A stretch of DNA of 64,000 nt from an uncultured Lachnospiraceae bacterium (lineage in GTDB: Bacteria; Bacillota; Clostridia; Lachnospirales; Lachnospiraceae): positions 42,278 to 106,277 of the forward strand of contig CAMUZQ010000001.1 of NCBI GenBank assembly GCA_947165275.1, given 5' to 3'. The translations under genes were made by a program, and so were the position numbers. The notes below the pieces were generated by a model. The model was given only the letters and a program-made list of their open reading frames with translations. It did no database searches and was not told the DNA's origin. Every line of letters starts with the position of its first letter. Within the stretch, counting starts at the first letter, position 1. Shown piece by piece: positions 20,092 through 29,811 of this stretch.

Positions 20092-21183
20092 TCACAATAT
20101 AGCTTCTACATATAATCCATGTTCATGCGAGAGGTCGATATAATGACTTCCGCAGTGAACCATCGGATGAGAAAGATCCAGCTTGTTTATCAATACAATA
20201 TCCCCCTCAAGTCCATTGGAAAGAAGAACCCTGTTGTTCAGATAGCTGTTTACTATATACTCAAGAAAAGTGAGTATATATTTTGAGTCGTATTTCTGCA
20301 GACCTTCGCTCTCGAATATCCCTATCACCTTGAAGGGGCAGAGCGGCCCTCTGTATACACGCGCCGAGGTCATGGCGTCATAAACGTCGGCGATGGATAC
20401 TATTTTTGCAAAATCATCTATCCTTTCTCCGGTAAGCCCCAGGGGGTAGCCTGAACCGTCGCATCTTTCATGATGCATCAGAGCAGCGTTTTTTATACGT
20501 GTATCCAGATCAAAATTCTTGAGGATCTCATAGCCCTCAACCGTATGGGTTTTTATCACCTTATATTCATCATCAGTGAGCTTTGCAGGTTTTCCGAGGA
20601 TCTGCTCGGGGATCTTGAGCTTGCCTACATCGTGGAGCAGCCCCGCGATGGTAAGCGTATCCACATCCCTGTCGGCCATGCCGAGCCACTGTCCGAAAAC
20701 ATGGCAGATAAGCGCCACATTCATACAATGGGCGAAGGTCGGGTCGTCATACATCCTCATATTGTGGAGCATGTCGAAGATCTGAAGTCCTGAGGGAGTT
20801 TTCCGGAGCAGCTTGTCTGTATCCTGCAGCAGGCTGGCTGTATCCACCGTGCTGCCCTTTGAGGAGGTCAGCAGTGTGTTTATCTGTCCCTTGAAGTCGT
20901 CTACCACACCCTCAAAGCTGGCCTTGAATTCCCTGTATTCCGGGGAGGCCTTTATCCTCTGGCTGTAGCTCATTTCCTCCATGGGGAGCTGGCCCTCTTC
21001 TGTATCAGCAGGGGAATCCTCTTTGACTCTGACCGAAATTATGGAATAAAACTCGAGCTTGGTGATGTTTTTGTCGGTAAGCTCGGTATCCTTTAATAAG
21101 ACAAGCTGGTTATTATAGGTATATACGTCCTCCGCAACGATCATTCCGGGTATTAAATTCTGTGTGAGGATCCTTGGCATCAA
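20092..21183 (-). CDS. HD-GYP domain protein (putative c-di-GMP phosphodiesterase)
   Basis: LLHDVGKLKIPEQILGKPAKLTDDEYKVIKTHTVEGYEIL…HHERCDGSGYPLGLTGE. Confidence 0.9.
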   Translation of the reverse strand: MMPRILTQNLIPGMIVAEDVYTYNNQLVLLKDTELTDKNITKLEFYSIISVRVKEDSPADTEEGQLPMEEMSYSQRIKASPEYREFKASFEGVVDDFKGQINTLLTSSKGSTVDTASLLQDTDKLLRKTPSGLQIFDMLHNMRMYDDPTFAHCMNVALICHVFGQWLGMADRDVDTLTIAGLLHDVGKLKIPEQILGKPAKLTDDEYKVIKTHTVEGYEILKNFDLDTRIKNAALMHHERCDGSGYPLGLTGERIDDFAKIVSIADVYDAMTSARVYRGPLCPFKVIGIFESEGLQKYDSKYILTFLEYIVNSYLNNRVLLSNGLEGDIVLINKLDLSHPMVHCGSHYIDLSHEHGLYVEAIL

Positions 21184-21298
21184 GCTCTCCTGAAATACAA
21201 TTGTTTTCTGACCAATTAAGTATAAGAAGCTTTTTCATGGATGTCAAACCAATAGACGGAGAGATGCCTGCTCCTGTATTTTATTGTATAATATTTTC

Positions 21299-24200
21299 AT
21301 GTCATTTGTTCATCTGCATACCCATACGGAGTACAGTCTCCTCGACGGGTCAAATAAGATAAAGGAATATGTCTCCCGGGTTAAGGAGCTGGGAATGAAT
21401 GCCGCTGCGATCACGGATCACGGCGTTATGTACGGTGCGATCGATTTCTACAAGGAATGCATCGCCGCCGGGATAAAGCCTGTGATCGGATGCGAGGTCT
21501 ATGTTGCTCCCGGATCAAGATTTGATAAGGAGACCTCCCACGGTGACGACAGATATTTTCATCTGATCCTCCTGGCGGAAAACAATACGGGATACCGGAA
21601 TCTCATGAAGATAGTATCCATCGGCTTCACAGAGGGGTATTATTATAAGCCCAGGGTGGACAGGGAGACACTGCGCAGATATCATGAGGGCATCATCTGT
21701 TCCTCGGCCTGTCTGGCAGGGGAGGTGGCATCCTGCCTGCAGAAAAGACTCTTTGACAAGGCAGAGCAGGCTGCTTTGGAATATCTGGATATCTTTGGGA
21801 GAGGGAATTTCTTTCTCGAGCTGCAGGACCATCTGGACGGAGCGCAGACGCTTGTAAACCAGGGCCTGATCCAGCTCTCCAGAAAGCACGACATACCCCT
21901 GATAGCTACAAATGACTGTCATTACACCTATCCTGAAGATGCAAAGCCACATGATATCCTTCTTTGTATACAGACCGGGAAGAAGCTTGATGATGAAGAC
22001 AGGATGCGTTATACCGGCGGGCAGTACTATGTGAAGAGCGAGGAGGAGATGAGGGAGCTTTTTCCGAATCTTCCGGAGGCTCTGGAGAATACCCAGCTCA
22101 TAGCCGACAGATGCAGCATAGATATAGAGTTTCATAAAACAAAGCTGCCCCGTTTTGATATTCCCGCAGGCTTCGGCTCCTCCTGGGATTATCTGTGCCA
22201 TCTGGCATATAAGGGATTATCCGAAAGGTATCCGGATGATGATGGAAGTCTGAGGGAGAGGCTTGATTATGAGCTTTCGATAATCAGAAAAATGGGCTAT
22301 GTGGATTATTTCCTCATAGTCTGGGATTATATTAATTATTCAAGATCCCATGGGATCCCGGTCGGCCCCGGGAGAGGCTCGGCAGCCGGAGCGGTTCTCT
22401 CCTACTGTCTCAGGATAACCGATCTGGATCCGGTGAGGTACAGCCTTCTTTTTGAAAGGTTTCTGAATCCCGAGAGGGTTTCCATGCCCGATATAGACGT
22501 TGATTTTGCCTATGAGGGACGGCAGCAGGTCATAGATTATGTAGTTCAGAAATACGGGCGCTCCAGATGCGTCCAGATCATCACCTTCGGTACCCTGCAG
22601 GCAAAAGGTGTGATAAGAGACGTCTGCCGTGTGATGGATCTGCCTTATTCAAGGGGAGACCAGCTGGCCAGACTGGTACCCGCGGAGCTCGGAATGACCC
22701 TGTCAAAGGCGATGTCGCTGAATAAGGATCTCAAACAGCTTTATGATACCGATCCTGAAGTAAAGAATATCATAGATATGTGCCTCAGGCTTGAGGGTCT
22801 CCCTCGTCACAGCTCCATGCATGCAGCAGGCATACTGATCACTCCCGAGGATGCGGATAATTATGTGCCTCTCTCCAGGCAGGGCGGAGGGGAGATAACC
22901 ACCCAGTATACCATGACTACCCTTGAGGAGCTGGGTCTTCTGAAGATGGACTTTCTGGGGCTGCGCACCCTCACCGTGATCAAGGATGCGGTTGACGCGG
23001 CTTTGACCAGAAATCCCGGACTGGAGCTTGATATAAATGCCATAGATCTGGATGACAGGGCTGTTCTCGATTATATAGGAACCGGTGCTACAGAGGGCAT
23101 ATTCCAGCTGGAGTCGGGAGGAATGCAGCTTTTCATGAAAAGGCTCATGCCGAAGTCCTTTGAGGATATCATCGCGGGCATAGCCCTGTACAGACCGGGA
23201 CCTATGGACTTTATCCCCAAATACATAGCGGGAAAGAATAATGCCGGGAATATCGAATATGATACCAAAGAGCTGGTCCCTATCCTTGAGACGACATACG
23301 GATGCATAGTATATCAGGAACAGGTCATGCAGATATTCCAGTCGCTTGCGGGCTATTCTCTGGGGCAGGCAGATAATATACGCCGCGCGATGAGCAAGAA
23401 AAAGCAGTATGTGATCGATGAAAACAGACAATCCTTTGTATACGGGGACAAGAAGCAGGATATAGAGGGATGCGTGAATCGGGGCATATCCGAGAAGGCA
23501 GCGAACCTTATCTATGATTCCATGAATGACTTTGCGAAATATGCCTTTAATAAAAGCCATTCCGCCTGCTATGCGGTACTTACCATGCAGACAGCATTTT
23601 TGAAATATTATTATCCGGTTGAATTCATGGCTGCATTGCTTACGAGCTTTATGGACAGCTCGATGAAGATACCGGAATATATCCTTGTCTGCAGGGAGAT
23701 GGGGATAGAGATCCTGCCCCCGGACATCAATGAGGGTTATGGTGATTTTACGGCCTCGAAGGGCCGTGCTATCCGCTATGGCATGTCCGCAGTGCGGGGG
23801 CTTGGCAGAGCTGTTATCGGTATCATCGTAAGGGAGCGTGAGCTGAACGGAAGATTCAGGGATCTGAGGGATTTCATAGACAGAACGGCCGGTAAGGAGC
23901 TGAATAAGCGCGCGGTGGAAAACCTCATCAAAGCAGGAGCGCTCGACAGTCTGCCCGGAAACAGAAGGCAGAAGATGATAGCCTATCCCGGGATCATGGA
24001 GGAAGCTGCAAGGGAGAAAAAGGACAATATAGCCGGACAGATGTCTCTTTTTGAGCTTATGGGAGACGGAGAGGGGGCTTCCGTCACAGGCTTCAGCCTG
24101 CCGGAGGTGGATGATTTCCCTGATGAGACAAGGCTTTTATTCGAAAAAGAAGTGCTTGGGGTTTATATTTCAGGTCATCCCCTGCAGGCCTATGAGGAGC

Positions 24201-24754
24201 TCTGGAGGAAGCATATTACCAGAAGGACGACTGATTTTTTGCGTGACGAGGAGGGCAATGCCCCCATAGCCCAGGAGGGAGCGGTCGAGACTGTCGGAGG
24301 AGTCATATCGGATATCACCGAAAGAAGGACAAAAAAGGGCGACACCTTTGCGATCCTCATCATCGAGGATCTGGTAGGCTCGGTGCAGGTTTTTGTCTGG
24401 CCCGATCTTTACAGAAAGTACAGAGAGCTCCTGACTCCCGATCAAAAGGTATTTGTTACAGGCAGGGTCCGGATCGAGGATGAAAGGGACGGTTCTCTTT
24501 CTGCCAATGAGATCATGCTCTTTGATGATATGCCCGTGAAGCTCTATATACGTTTTGAAACTAAAGAAGAGTATGAAGATAATAATAAAAAGCTCATGTC
24601 GATACTTAATCTTATGGAGGAAGGACAGGATTCTGTCATAGTTTATCTGAAGCAGACCAGGCAGCAGAAAAAGCTCAGGATAAAAATAATCGCCTCCGGG
24701 GCGCTCCTTCCCTTAAGGAAGGAGTTCGGAGACGATAATGTGGTCATAGTCTGA
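21299..24754 (+). CDS. dnaE: DNA polymerase III alpha subunit
   Basis: PHP start MSFVHLHTHTEYSLLDGSNKIKEYV; VGPGRGSAAGAVLSYCL; MPDIDVDFAYEGR. Confidence 0.97.
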   Translation: MSFVHLHTHTEYSLLDGSNKIKEYVSRVKELGMNAAAITDHGVMYGAIDFYKECIAAGIKPVIGCEVYVAPGSRFDKETSHGDDRYFHLILLAENNTGYRNLMKIVSIGFTEGYYYKPRVDRETLRRYHEGIICSSACLAGEVASCLQKRLFDKAEQAALEYLDIFGRGNFFLELQDHLDGAQTLVNQGLIQLSRKHDIPLIATNDCHYTYPEDAKPHDILLCIQTGKKLDDEDRMRYTGGQYYVKSEEEMRELFPNLPEALENTQLIADRCSIDIEFHKTKLPRFDIPAGFGSSWDYLCHLAYKGLSERYPDDDGSLRERLDYELSIIRKMGYVDYFLIVWDYINYSRSHGIPVGPGRGSAAGAVLSYCLRITDLDPVRYSLLFERFLNPERVSMPDIDVDFAYEGRQQVIDYVVQKYGRSRCVQIITFGTLQAKGVIRDVCRVMDLPYSRGDQLARLVPAELGMTLSKAMSLNKDLKQLYDTDPEVKNIIDMCLRLEGLPRHSSMHAAGILITPEDADNYVPLSRQGGGEITTQYTMTTLEELGLLKMDFLGLRTLTVIKDAVDAALTRNPGLELDINAIDLDDRAVLDYIGTGATEGIFQLESGGMQLFMKRLMPKSFEDIIAGIALYRPGPMDFIPKYIAGKNNAGNIEYDTKELVPILETTYGCIVYQEQVMQIFQSLAGYSLGQADNIRRAMSKKKQYVIDENRQSFVYGDKKQDIEGCVNRGISEKAANLIYDSMNDFAKYAFNKSHSACYAVLTMQTAFLKYYYPVEFMAALLTSFMDSSMKIPEYILVCREMGIEILPPDINEGYGDFTASKGRAIRYGMSAVRGLGRAVIGIIVRERELNGRFRDLRDFIDRTAGKELNKRAVENLIKAGALDSLPGNRRQKMIAYPGIMEEAAREKKDNIAGQMSLFELMGDGEGASVTGFSLPEVDDFPDETRLLFEKEVLGVYISGHPLQAYEELWRKHITRRTTDFLRDEEGNAPIAQEGAVETVGGVISDITERRTKKGDTFAILIIEDLVGSVQVFVWPDLYRKYRELLTPDQKVFVTGRVRIEDERDGSLSANEIMLFDDMPVKLYIRFETKEEYEDNNKKLMSILNLMEEGQDSVIVYLKQTRQQKKLRIKIIASGALLPLRKEFGDDNVVIV

Positions 24755-24761
24755 GCCGGGC

Positions 24762-25943
24762 TCAGAGATACTTTTTCAGTGCATCGACCTTATTGAGAGC
24801 CTCCCAGGGAAGCTCCACATCGGTACGTCCGAAATGTCCGTAGGCAGCGGTCTGCTTATATATCGGACGACGAAGATCGAGCATCTTTATGATCCCTGCA
24901 GGGCGGAGATCAAAGTTTTCACGGACGATCTCCACAAGCTTTTCATCAGGAAGCTTACCCGTACCTGAGGTATCTACGCTTATGGATGTAGGCTGGGCTA
25001 CGCCTATGGCATAGGAAAGCTGGATCTCGCATCTGTCTGCAAGGCCTGCAGCCACAAGGTTCTTTGCGACATATCTTGCAGCATAGGCAGCGGAACGGTC
25101 AACCTTGGTGCAGTCCTTCCCGGAGAATGCTCCGCCGCCGTGACGGGCATATCCGCCGTAGGTATCCACTATGATCTTCCTGCCGGTAAGACCTGCGTCA
25201 CCATGAGGGCCGCCTATCACGAACCTGCCGGTGGGATTGATATAGATCTTTGTCTTATCATCTATCATGCCTGCCGGGCAGACAGGATCTATCACATATT
25301 TCCTGATATCCTCATGGATCTGCTCCTGAGTAACGTCATCATCATGCTGGGTGGAGATAACTACAGCCTCAAGACGGACAGGCTTGCCGTCCTCGCCGTA
25401 TTCCACGGACACCTGGCTTTTTCCGTCCGGTCTTAAATACTTCAGAGTTCCGTCTTTTCTTACCTTGGTGAGCTGGAAGCAGAGCTTGTGGGCAAGAGAG
25501 ATGGGATAGGGCATGTACTCCTCTGTTTCATTGGTAGCATAGCCAAACATCATTCCCTGGTCGCCGGCTCCTGTGTCGAGATCATCCTCAAGGCTTCCGC
25601 TCCTTGCTTCGAGAGCCTTGTCCACACCCATGGCGATATCAGCGGACTGCTCGTCGATAGCTGCGAATACCGCGCAGGTATTTCCGTCAAAGCCGTATTC
25701 GGACTTCGTATAGCCTATCTCCTTTACGGTATCACGCACGACCTTCTGGATATCCACGTAAGCCTTTGTCGAGATCTCGCCTGTCACAAGGACAAATCCT
25801 GTGCAGGTGGCTGTCTCGCAGGCAACACGGCTCATGGGATCCTGTCTCATGCATTCATCGAGGATCGCGTCCGATATGGCATCGCAGACCTTGTCGGGAT
25901 GGCCTTCGGTAACAGATTCTGAAGTAAATAGTCTTTTTTCCAT
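24762..25943 (-). CDS. metK: S-adenosylmethionine synthetase
   Basis: [62 protein letters not shown]. Confidence 0.98.
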   Translation of the reverse strand: MEKRLFTSESVTEGHPDKVCDAISDAILDECMRQDPMSRVACETATCTGFVLVTGEISTKAYVDIQKVVRDTVKEIGYTKSEYGFDGNTCAVFAAIDEQSADIAMGVDKALEARSGSLEDDLDTGAGDQGMMFGYATNETEEYMPYPISLAHKLCFQLTKVRKDGTLKYLRPDGKSQVSVEYGEDGKPVRLEAVVISTQHDDDVTQEQIHEDIRKYVIDPVCPAGMIDDKTKIYINPTGRFVIGGPHGDAGLTGRKIIVDTYGGYARHGGGAFSGKDCTKVDRSAAYAARYVAKNLVAAGLADRCEIQLSYAIGVAQPTSISVDTSGTGKLPDEKLVEIVRENFDLRPAGIIKMLDLRRPIYKQTAAYGHFGRTDVELPWEALNKVDALKKYL

Positions 25944-25969
25944 TCTCTTTTTCCTTTCTGTACAAAATT

Positions 25970-26132
25970 AAAAGATCCGCCTGAGGCGGACCCGATCATC
26001 ATAATCAAATCCTCTCATTGTTCGATCACTCGCTCAAGGTTGGCACCTTCCATCCGTACTAGAAAAAAGCCGGTGTCAGGGGTTGCCGTGGCTTCACAGA
26101 TCCTTTGCATCTCCACCACTCTGAATAAGAAG
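25970..26132 (-). promoter_or_regulatory. SAM-I (S-box) riboswitch with downstream terminator, controlling metK
   Basis: Minus strand CTTATTCAGAGTGGTGGAGATGCAAAGGATCTGTGAAGCCACGGCAACC…AAGGTGCCAACCTTGAG…AATGAG (P1 CUUAUU/AAUGAG), then GGTCCGCCTCAGGCGGATCTTTT terminator. Confidence 0.9.
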
Positions 26133-26279
26133 AACGTCAAATATGAAGTTTTGATTATCTGTGTCAACAAAAAAGATGATATACCATATCTTGTGATAAT
26201 GCAATAGGAGATTAATTATGGTATCATTTCAAAGGTAGAAAATGATATGCAGCCGCATCATAAGGATAAAGGAGGCAAT

Positions 26280-27956
26280 ATGTATACAGACAATAAGATA
26301 AGGATAGGCATGAATGAAAAGGGGGAGAATATCTGCATCAATCCCTCCATGAGCTGCAGGCATGGTCTCATAGCCGGAGCCACCGGCTCGGGAAAGACAA
26401 TCACGTTAAAGGTGCTTGCCGAATCATTTTCCGATATGGGGGTCCCGGTATTTCTCGCTGATGTCAAGGGCGATCTGGCCGGGATGTGCATGCCCGGGGA
26501 AGATACAGAGGATATGAGGAGACGGATAGAGAAGTTCGGACTGGCTGATACAGGCTTTGACTATCATGGCTATCCCACCGTTTTCTGGGATATATACGGC
26601 AGGAAGGGGACACCGCTCCGGACCACGGTCACGGAAATGGGACCTGACCTTATGGCGACGGTGCTGGGGCTTAATGACCTTCAGACAGCGCTTCTTTCCA
26701 TTATATACAAGATAGCTGACGATCAGGGACTGCTGCTGATAGATACAAAGGATCTGAAGGCTATCATTAATTATGTATCGGATAATCATAAGACTTTTGA
26801 GGAGGATTATGGCAAGATAGCACCTGTATCCCTTGCGGCGATCGTAAGAGAGATAGTTGCGCTCGAGATGAAGGGTGCAGAGCAGTTCTTTGGCGAGCCT
26901 GCAGTGAATATAAGGGATTTCTTCAATAACGGACCGGAGGGCAGAGGCGTCATCAATATCCTGGATTCCTCTTCACTGATAAATGATCCGACCCTGTATT
27001 CCATGTTCATGATGTACCTGCTGTCGGAGCTTTTTGAGACGCTCCCGGAGGTAGGGGATCAGGCAAAGCCGAAGCTTGTTTTCTTTTTTGACGAGGCCCA
27101 TCTCCTCTTCAGCGGAGCATCAAAGGATCTTATCTCCAAGATAGAACAGGTGGTGAAGCTTATACGGTCCAAGGGAGTAGGAGTGTATTTTGCCACCCAG
27201 AATCCCTCAGACATACCCGACGGAGTCATGAATCAGCTTGGGAATAAGATCGAGCATGCGCTTCATGCCTATACTCCCGCCGAGCAGAAAAAGGTCAGGG
27301 CAGCGGCCGAGGGCCTCAGGGCAAATCCCGAATTCAATACATATGAAACACTTATGTCCCTGGGAACAGGTGAAGCTGTGGTCTCCTTCCTTGCAGAGGA
27401 CGGAGTGCCTGGACTTGCAGAGAAGGTGTCGATACTTCCTCCCCAGAGCCAGATGGGAGAGATAAGCGATGCCACCAGAGAGTCGGAGATAAGGAGCTCC
27501 ATGGTGTATACAAAATATGCCGAGAGCTACGATCCGGATTCGGCCTATGAATTCCTTAAGAGAAAGGGAATTGAGGATGAGGAGGCCAGGGCTGCCGCAG
27601 AGAGGGCAGCTGCTGAGGAAAAAGAAGCTCTTAAGGCACAGCAGGCAGCGGAAAAAGAAGCCCTCAAGGCAAAGGAAAGAGAAGAAAGAGAAGCAGTAAA
27701 GGCTGCGGAAAGAGCCGAAAAGGAAGCGCAAAGAGCTAAAGAAAAGGCTGAAAGAGAAGCAGAGCGGGAGAGAGAGAGGGAGAGCAGGAAGGTAAAGACT
27801 GCCGCCAGGTCGGTAGGAAATTCTGTAGCAGGCACAGTCGGCAGAGAGGTAGGGAAGTCGGTAGGCTCATCCTTCGGTAAATTCGGAAAGACCCTGGGAG
27901 GAAATCTGGGCGCCAGTCTTGGACGGGGGATAATCGGGACTCTTTTCAGGAGCTGA
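26280..27956 (+). CDS. HerA-like / DUF853 helicase-type ATPase with charged repeat C-terminal region
   Basis: AGATGSGKTITLKVLAESFSD; KLVFFFDEAHLLF; FATQNPSDIPDGVMNQLGNKIEHALHA. Confidence 0.9.
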   Translation: MYTDNKIRIGMNEKGENICINPSMSCRHGLIAGATGSGKTITLKVLAESFSDMGVPVFLADVKGDLAGMCMPGEDTEDMRRRIEKFGLADTGFDYHGYPTVFWDIYGRKGTPLRTTVTEMGPDLMATVLGLNDLQTALLSIIYKIADDQGLLLIDTKDLKAIINYVSDNHKTFEEDYGKIAPVSLAAIVREIVALEMKGAEQFFGEPAVNIRDFFNNGPEGRGVINILDSSSLINDPTLYSMFMMYLLSELFETLPEVGDQAKPKLVFFFDEAHLLFSGASKDLISKIEQVVKLIRSKGVGVYFATQNPSDIPDGVMNQLGNKIEHALHAYTPAEQKKVRAAAEGLRANPEFNTYETLMSLGTGEAVVSFLAEDGVPGLAEKVSILPPQSQMGEISDATRESEIRSSMVYTKYAESYDPDSAYEFLKRKGIEDEEARAAAERAAAEEKEALKAQQAAEKEALKAKEREEREAVKAAERAEKEAQRAKEKAEREAERERERESRKVKTAARSVGNSVAGTVGREVGKSVGSSFGKFGKTLGGNLGASLGRGIIGTLFRS

Positions 27957-28939
27957 TGAAAAAAGGCGGCATCTTTAATATTTCCGTATTATTGCTTTGC
28001 GCCATGATATGGGGCTTTGCCTTCTCGGCACAGTCGATCGGGGCAGAGTATGTAGGGCCGTGGACCTTTCTTGCGGCGAGGGCCTGGATAGGCGTAGCGA
28101 CCTTACTGGTATTTATAGGAATAAGAAAGCTCATCGTGGTCAGAACCGACGAGGGAAGGCTGGCGTATGAGGATGCGCACTCTGCCCCAGGGGCGGCAGG
28201 AGGCGGGAGATATGATGACTTAAGATCTGTGATCATCGCGGGAGCTGCCGCAGGAGTCCTGCTCTGCCTTGCGTCAGTCCTGCAGCAGGCGGGGATCGCC
28301 TATACCACTGTGGCAAAATCCAGCTTTATCACAGCGATGTATGTTGTGATAGTACCGCTGATCTCCATGCTGTCGGGGAATAAGCCCGGCGGGAAGATCT
28401 GGGCTGCCGTGGGACTCAGTGTGGCAGGCCTGTACCTTTTGAGCTTTGCCGGAGGCCCGGAAAGCGTGAATACAGGAGATCTGATGACCTTAGGATGCGC
28501 TTTTCTGTTTTCCCTTCAGATCATCTGCATCAATCACTTTGTAAACAGGCTTGACGGACTGCTGCTGTCCTGCAGTGAATTCTTTTTTGAGGCGCTGGTG
28601 GCGACTGCGGGGATGCTTTTGTTTGAAAAGCCTTCGATCAGCGCACTGCTCCCTGCAATGACAGCAGTGCTTTATGCAGGAGTTATGAGCAATGGAGTCG
28701 CATATACCCTTCAGATAATCGGGCAGAGAGATTTTGATCCTACTGTCGCAAGCCTGTGCATGTGCATGGAGAGTGTATTCGGTGTCTTAGGAGGGTTTAT
28801 ACTGCTGGGACAGACGCTGAGCGCAAGGGAGATCGCGGGCTGCGCGCTTATGTTTTTTTCCATACTGACAGCGGAGCTGCCGGTAAAAAAAAGAAAAAAC
28901 CACTGCCCAAAGACGGATGGGTATCGTATAAATAGTTAG
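27956..28939 (+). CDS. EamA/DMT-family transporter
   Basis: Multi-TM protein; AMIWGFAFSAQSIGAEYVGPWTFLAARA. Confidence 0.88.
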   Translation: MKKGGIFNISVLLLCAMIWGFAFSAQSIGAEYVGPWTFLAARAWIGVATLLVFIGIRKLIVVRTDEGRLAYEDAHSAPGAAGGGRYDDLRSVIIAGAAAGVLLCLASVLQQAGIAYTTVAKSSFITAMYVVIVPLISMLSGNKPGGKIWAAVGLSVAGLYLLSFAGGPESVNTGDLMTLGCAFLFSLQIICINHFVNRLDGLLLSCSEFFFEALVATAGMLLFEKPSISALLPAMTAVLYAGVMSNGVAYTLQIIGQRDFDPTVASLCMCMESVFGVLGGFILLGQTLSAREIAGCALMFFSILTAELPVKKRKNHCPKTDGYRINS

Positions 28940-29003
28940 AAGATGAATCGAAAAAGCATGACAGGACATCACAGAGGTTCTGGAAGTGACAGGAGGCAGG
29001 GAA

Positions 29004-29324
29004 ATGCAGGATAACACAGGAAAAAAGCTCAGGAGTCTTTTTGATTATCAAAAATTTGAGAGAGAGCCGGGACTTGGCAGTGTCATAGAGGATACAGTCG
29101 GGAGATCTGCGGGCATAAGGAAGCTTTCGGATGATGAACTCGAATTTGCTGCAGGCGGAGTAAATACTGATATTGCTGCTTCACAGAAAAAGCCTGAGCC
29201 AAATACAGACTTCAGCATCGGAAATGCATTTTGTCCTACTTGCGGCAGAACGATGAAGGTGAGGATATATTCCGGAAGCAGAGGCTACTGCACCAAGTGC
29301 GGTACAGAGATAGACAACGTCTGA
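29004..29324 (+). CDS. Small protein with an SDDELEFAAGG double-glycine-like motif and C-terminal CxxC…CxxC zinc ribbon
   Basis: KLSDDELEFAAGGVNTD…FCPTCGRTMKVRIYSGSRGYCTKCGTEIDNV. Confidence 0.7.
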   Translation: MQDNTGKKLRSLFDYQKFEREPGLGSVIEDTVGRSAGIRKLSDDELEFAAGGVNTDIAASQKKPEPNTDFSIGNAFCPTCGRTMKVRIYSGSRGYCTKCGTEIDNV

Positions 29325-29807
29325 TCAGGCAAGCTCCGGATGCTCGATCCTTTTTATCTCCTCGGCGCGGGCGATGATCTTTTCCTTCCAGTTATCGTCC
29401 TGCGCATCGAGCTGATAGACATTATATCCATATTGTCTTCCGAGTGAGCATACGATGGCCTCGTCGTCGATATGCAGAGATATGTGATATCTGCTCGGAA
29501 GCTTCTGAGGCAATATTGTTTTATTGTCTCTTTGTACTTCCTTAAGATGGCGCGTGGCATTTACGATCCCGTCAAATTTCACCCCATACAAACGAAAAAG
29601 CGTACGTATATATTTCTCGGTCCGGAATGACGAGGTATATACCCACACATCATAGCCCAGCTCCTGGAGCCTGTTTATAAGCTCCGGAGTGCCGTACCTC
29701 AGACGCTCCCGGAAGATCTTATTCAAAGGGAAGATCAGCGGAGGTTCTGTTTTGTGTGTTTCAGGTAGCACAAAAAGCACCTCATCCAAATCGAAGGAGA
29801 TGCGCAT
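29325..29807 (-). CDS. HAD-like phosphatase-type protein
   Basis: MRISFDLDEVLFV (motif I), WVYTSS (motif II), HIDDEAIV (acidic motif); start chosen at MRISFDLD. Confidence 0.72.
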   Translation of the reverse strand: MRISFDLDEVLFVLPETHKTEPPLIFPLNKIFRERLRYGTPELINRLQELGYDVWVYTSSFRTEKYIRTLFRLYGVKFDGIVNATRHLKEVQRDNKTILPQKLPSRYHISLHIDDEAIVCSLGRQYGYNVYQLDAQDDNWKEKIIARAEEIKRIEHPELA

Positions 29808-29811
29808 TCTG

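Noticed and set aside
22703-23560. 285-aa minus-strand ORF (and 21515-22201)
   Set aside because: Antisense to dnaE; no recognisable domain.
27545-27835. Ala/Ser/Leu-rich minus ORF
   Set aside because: Complement of the charged repeat in the HerA-like gene.
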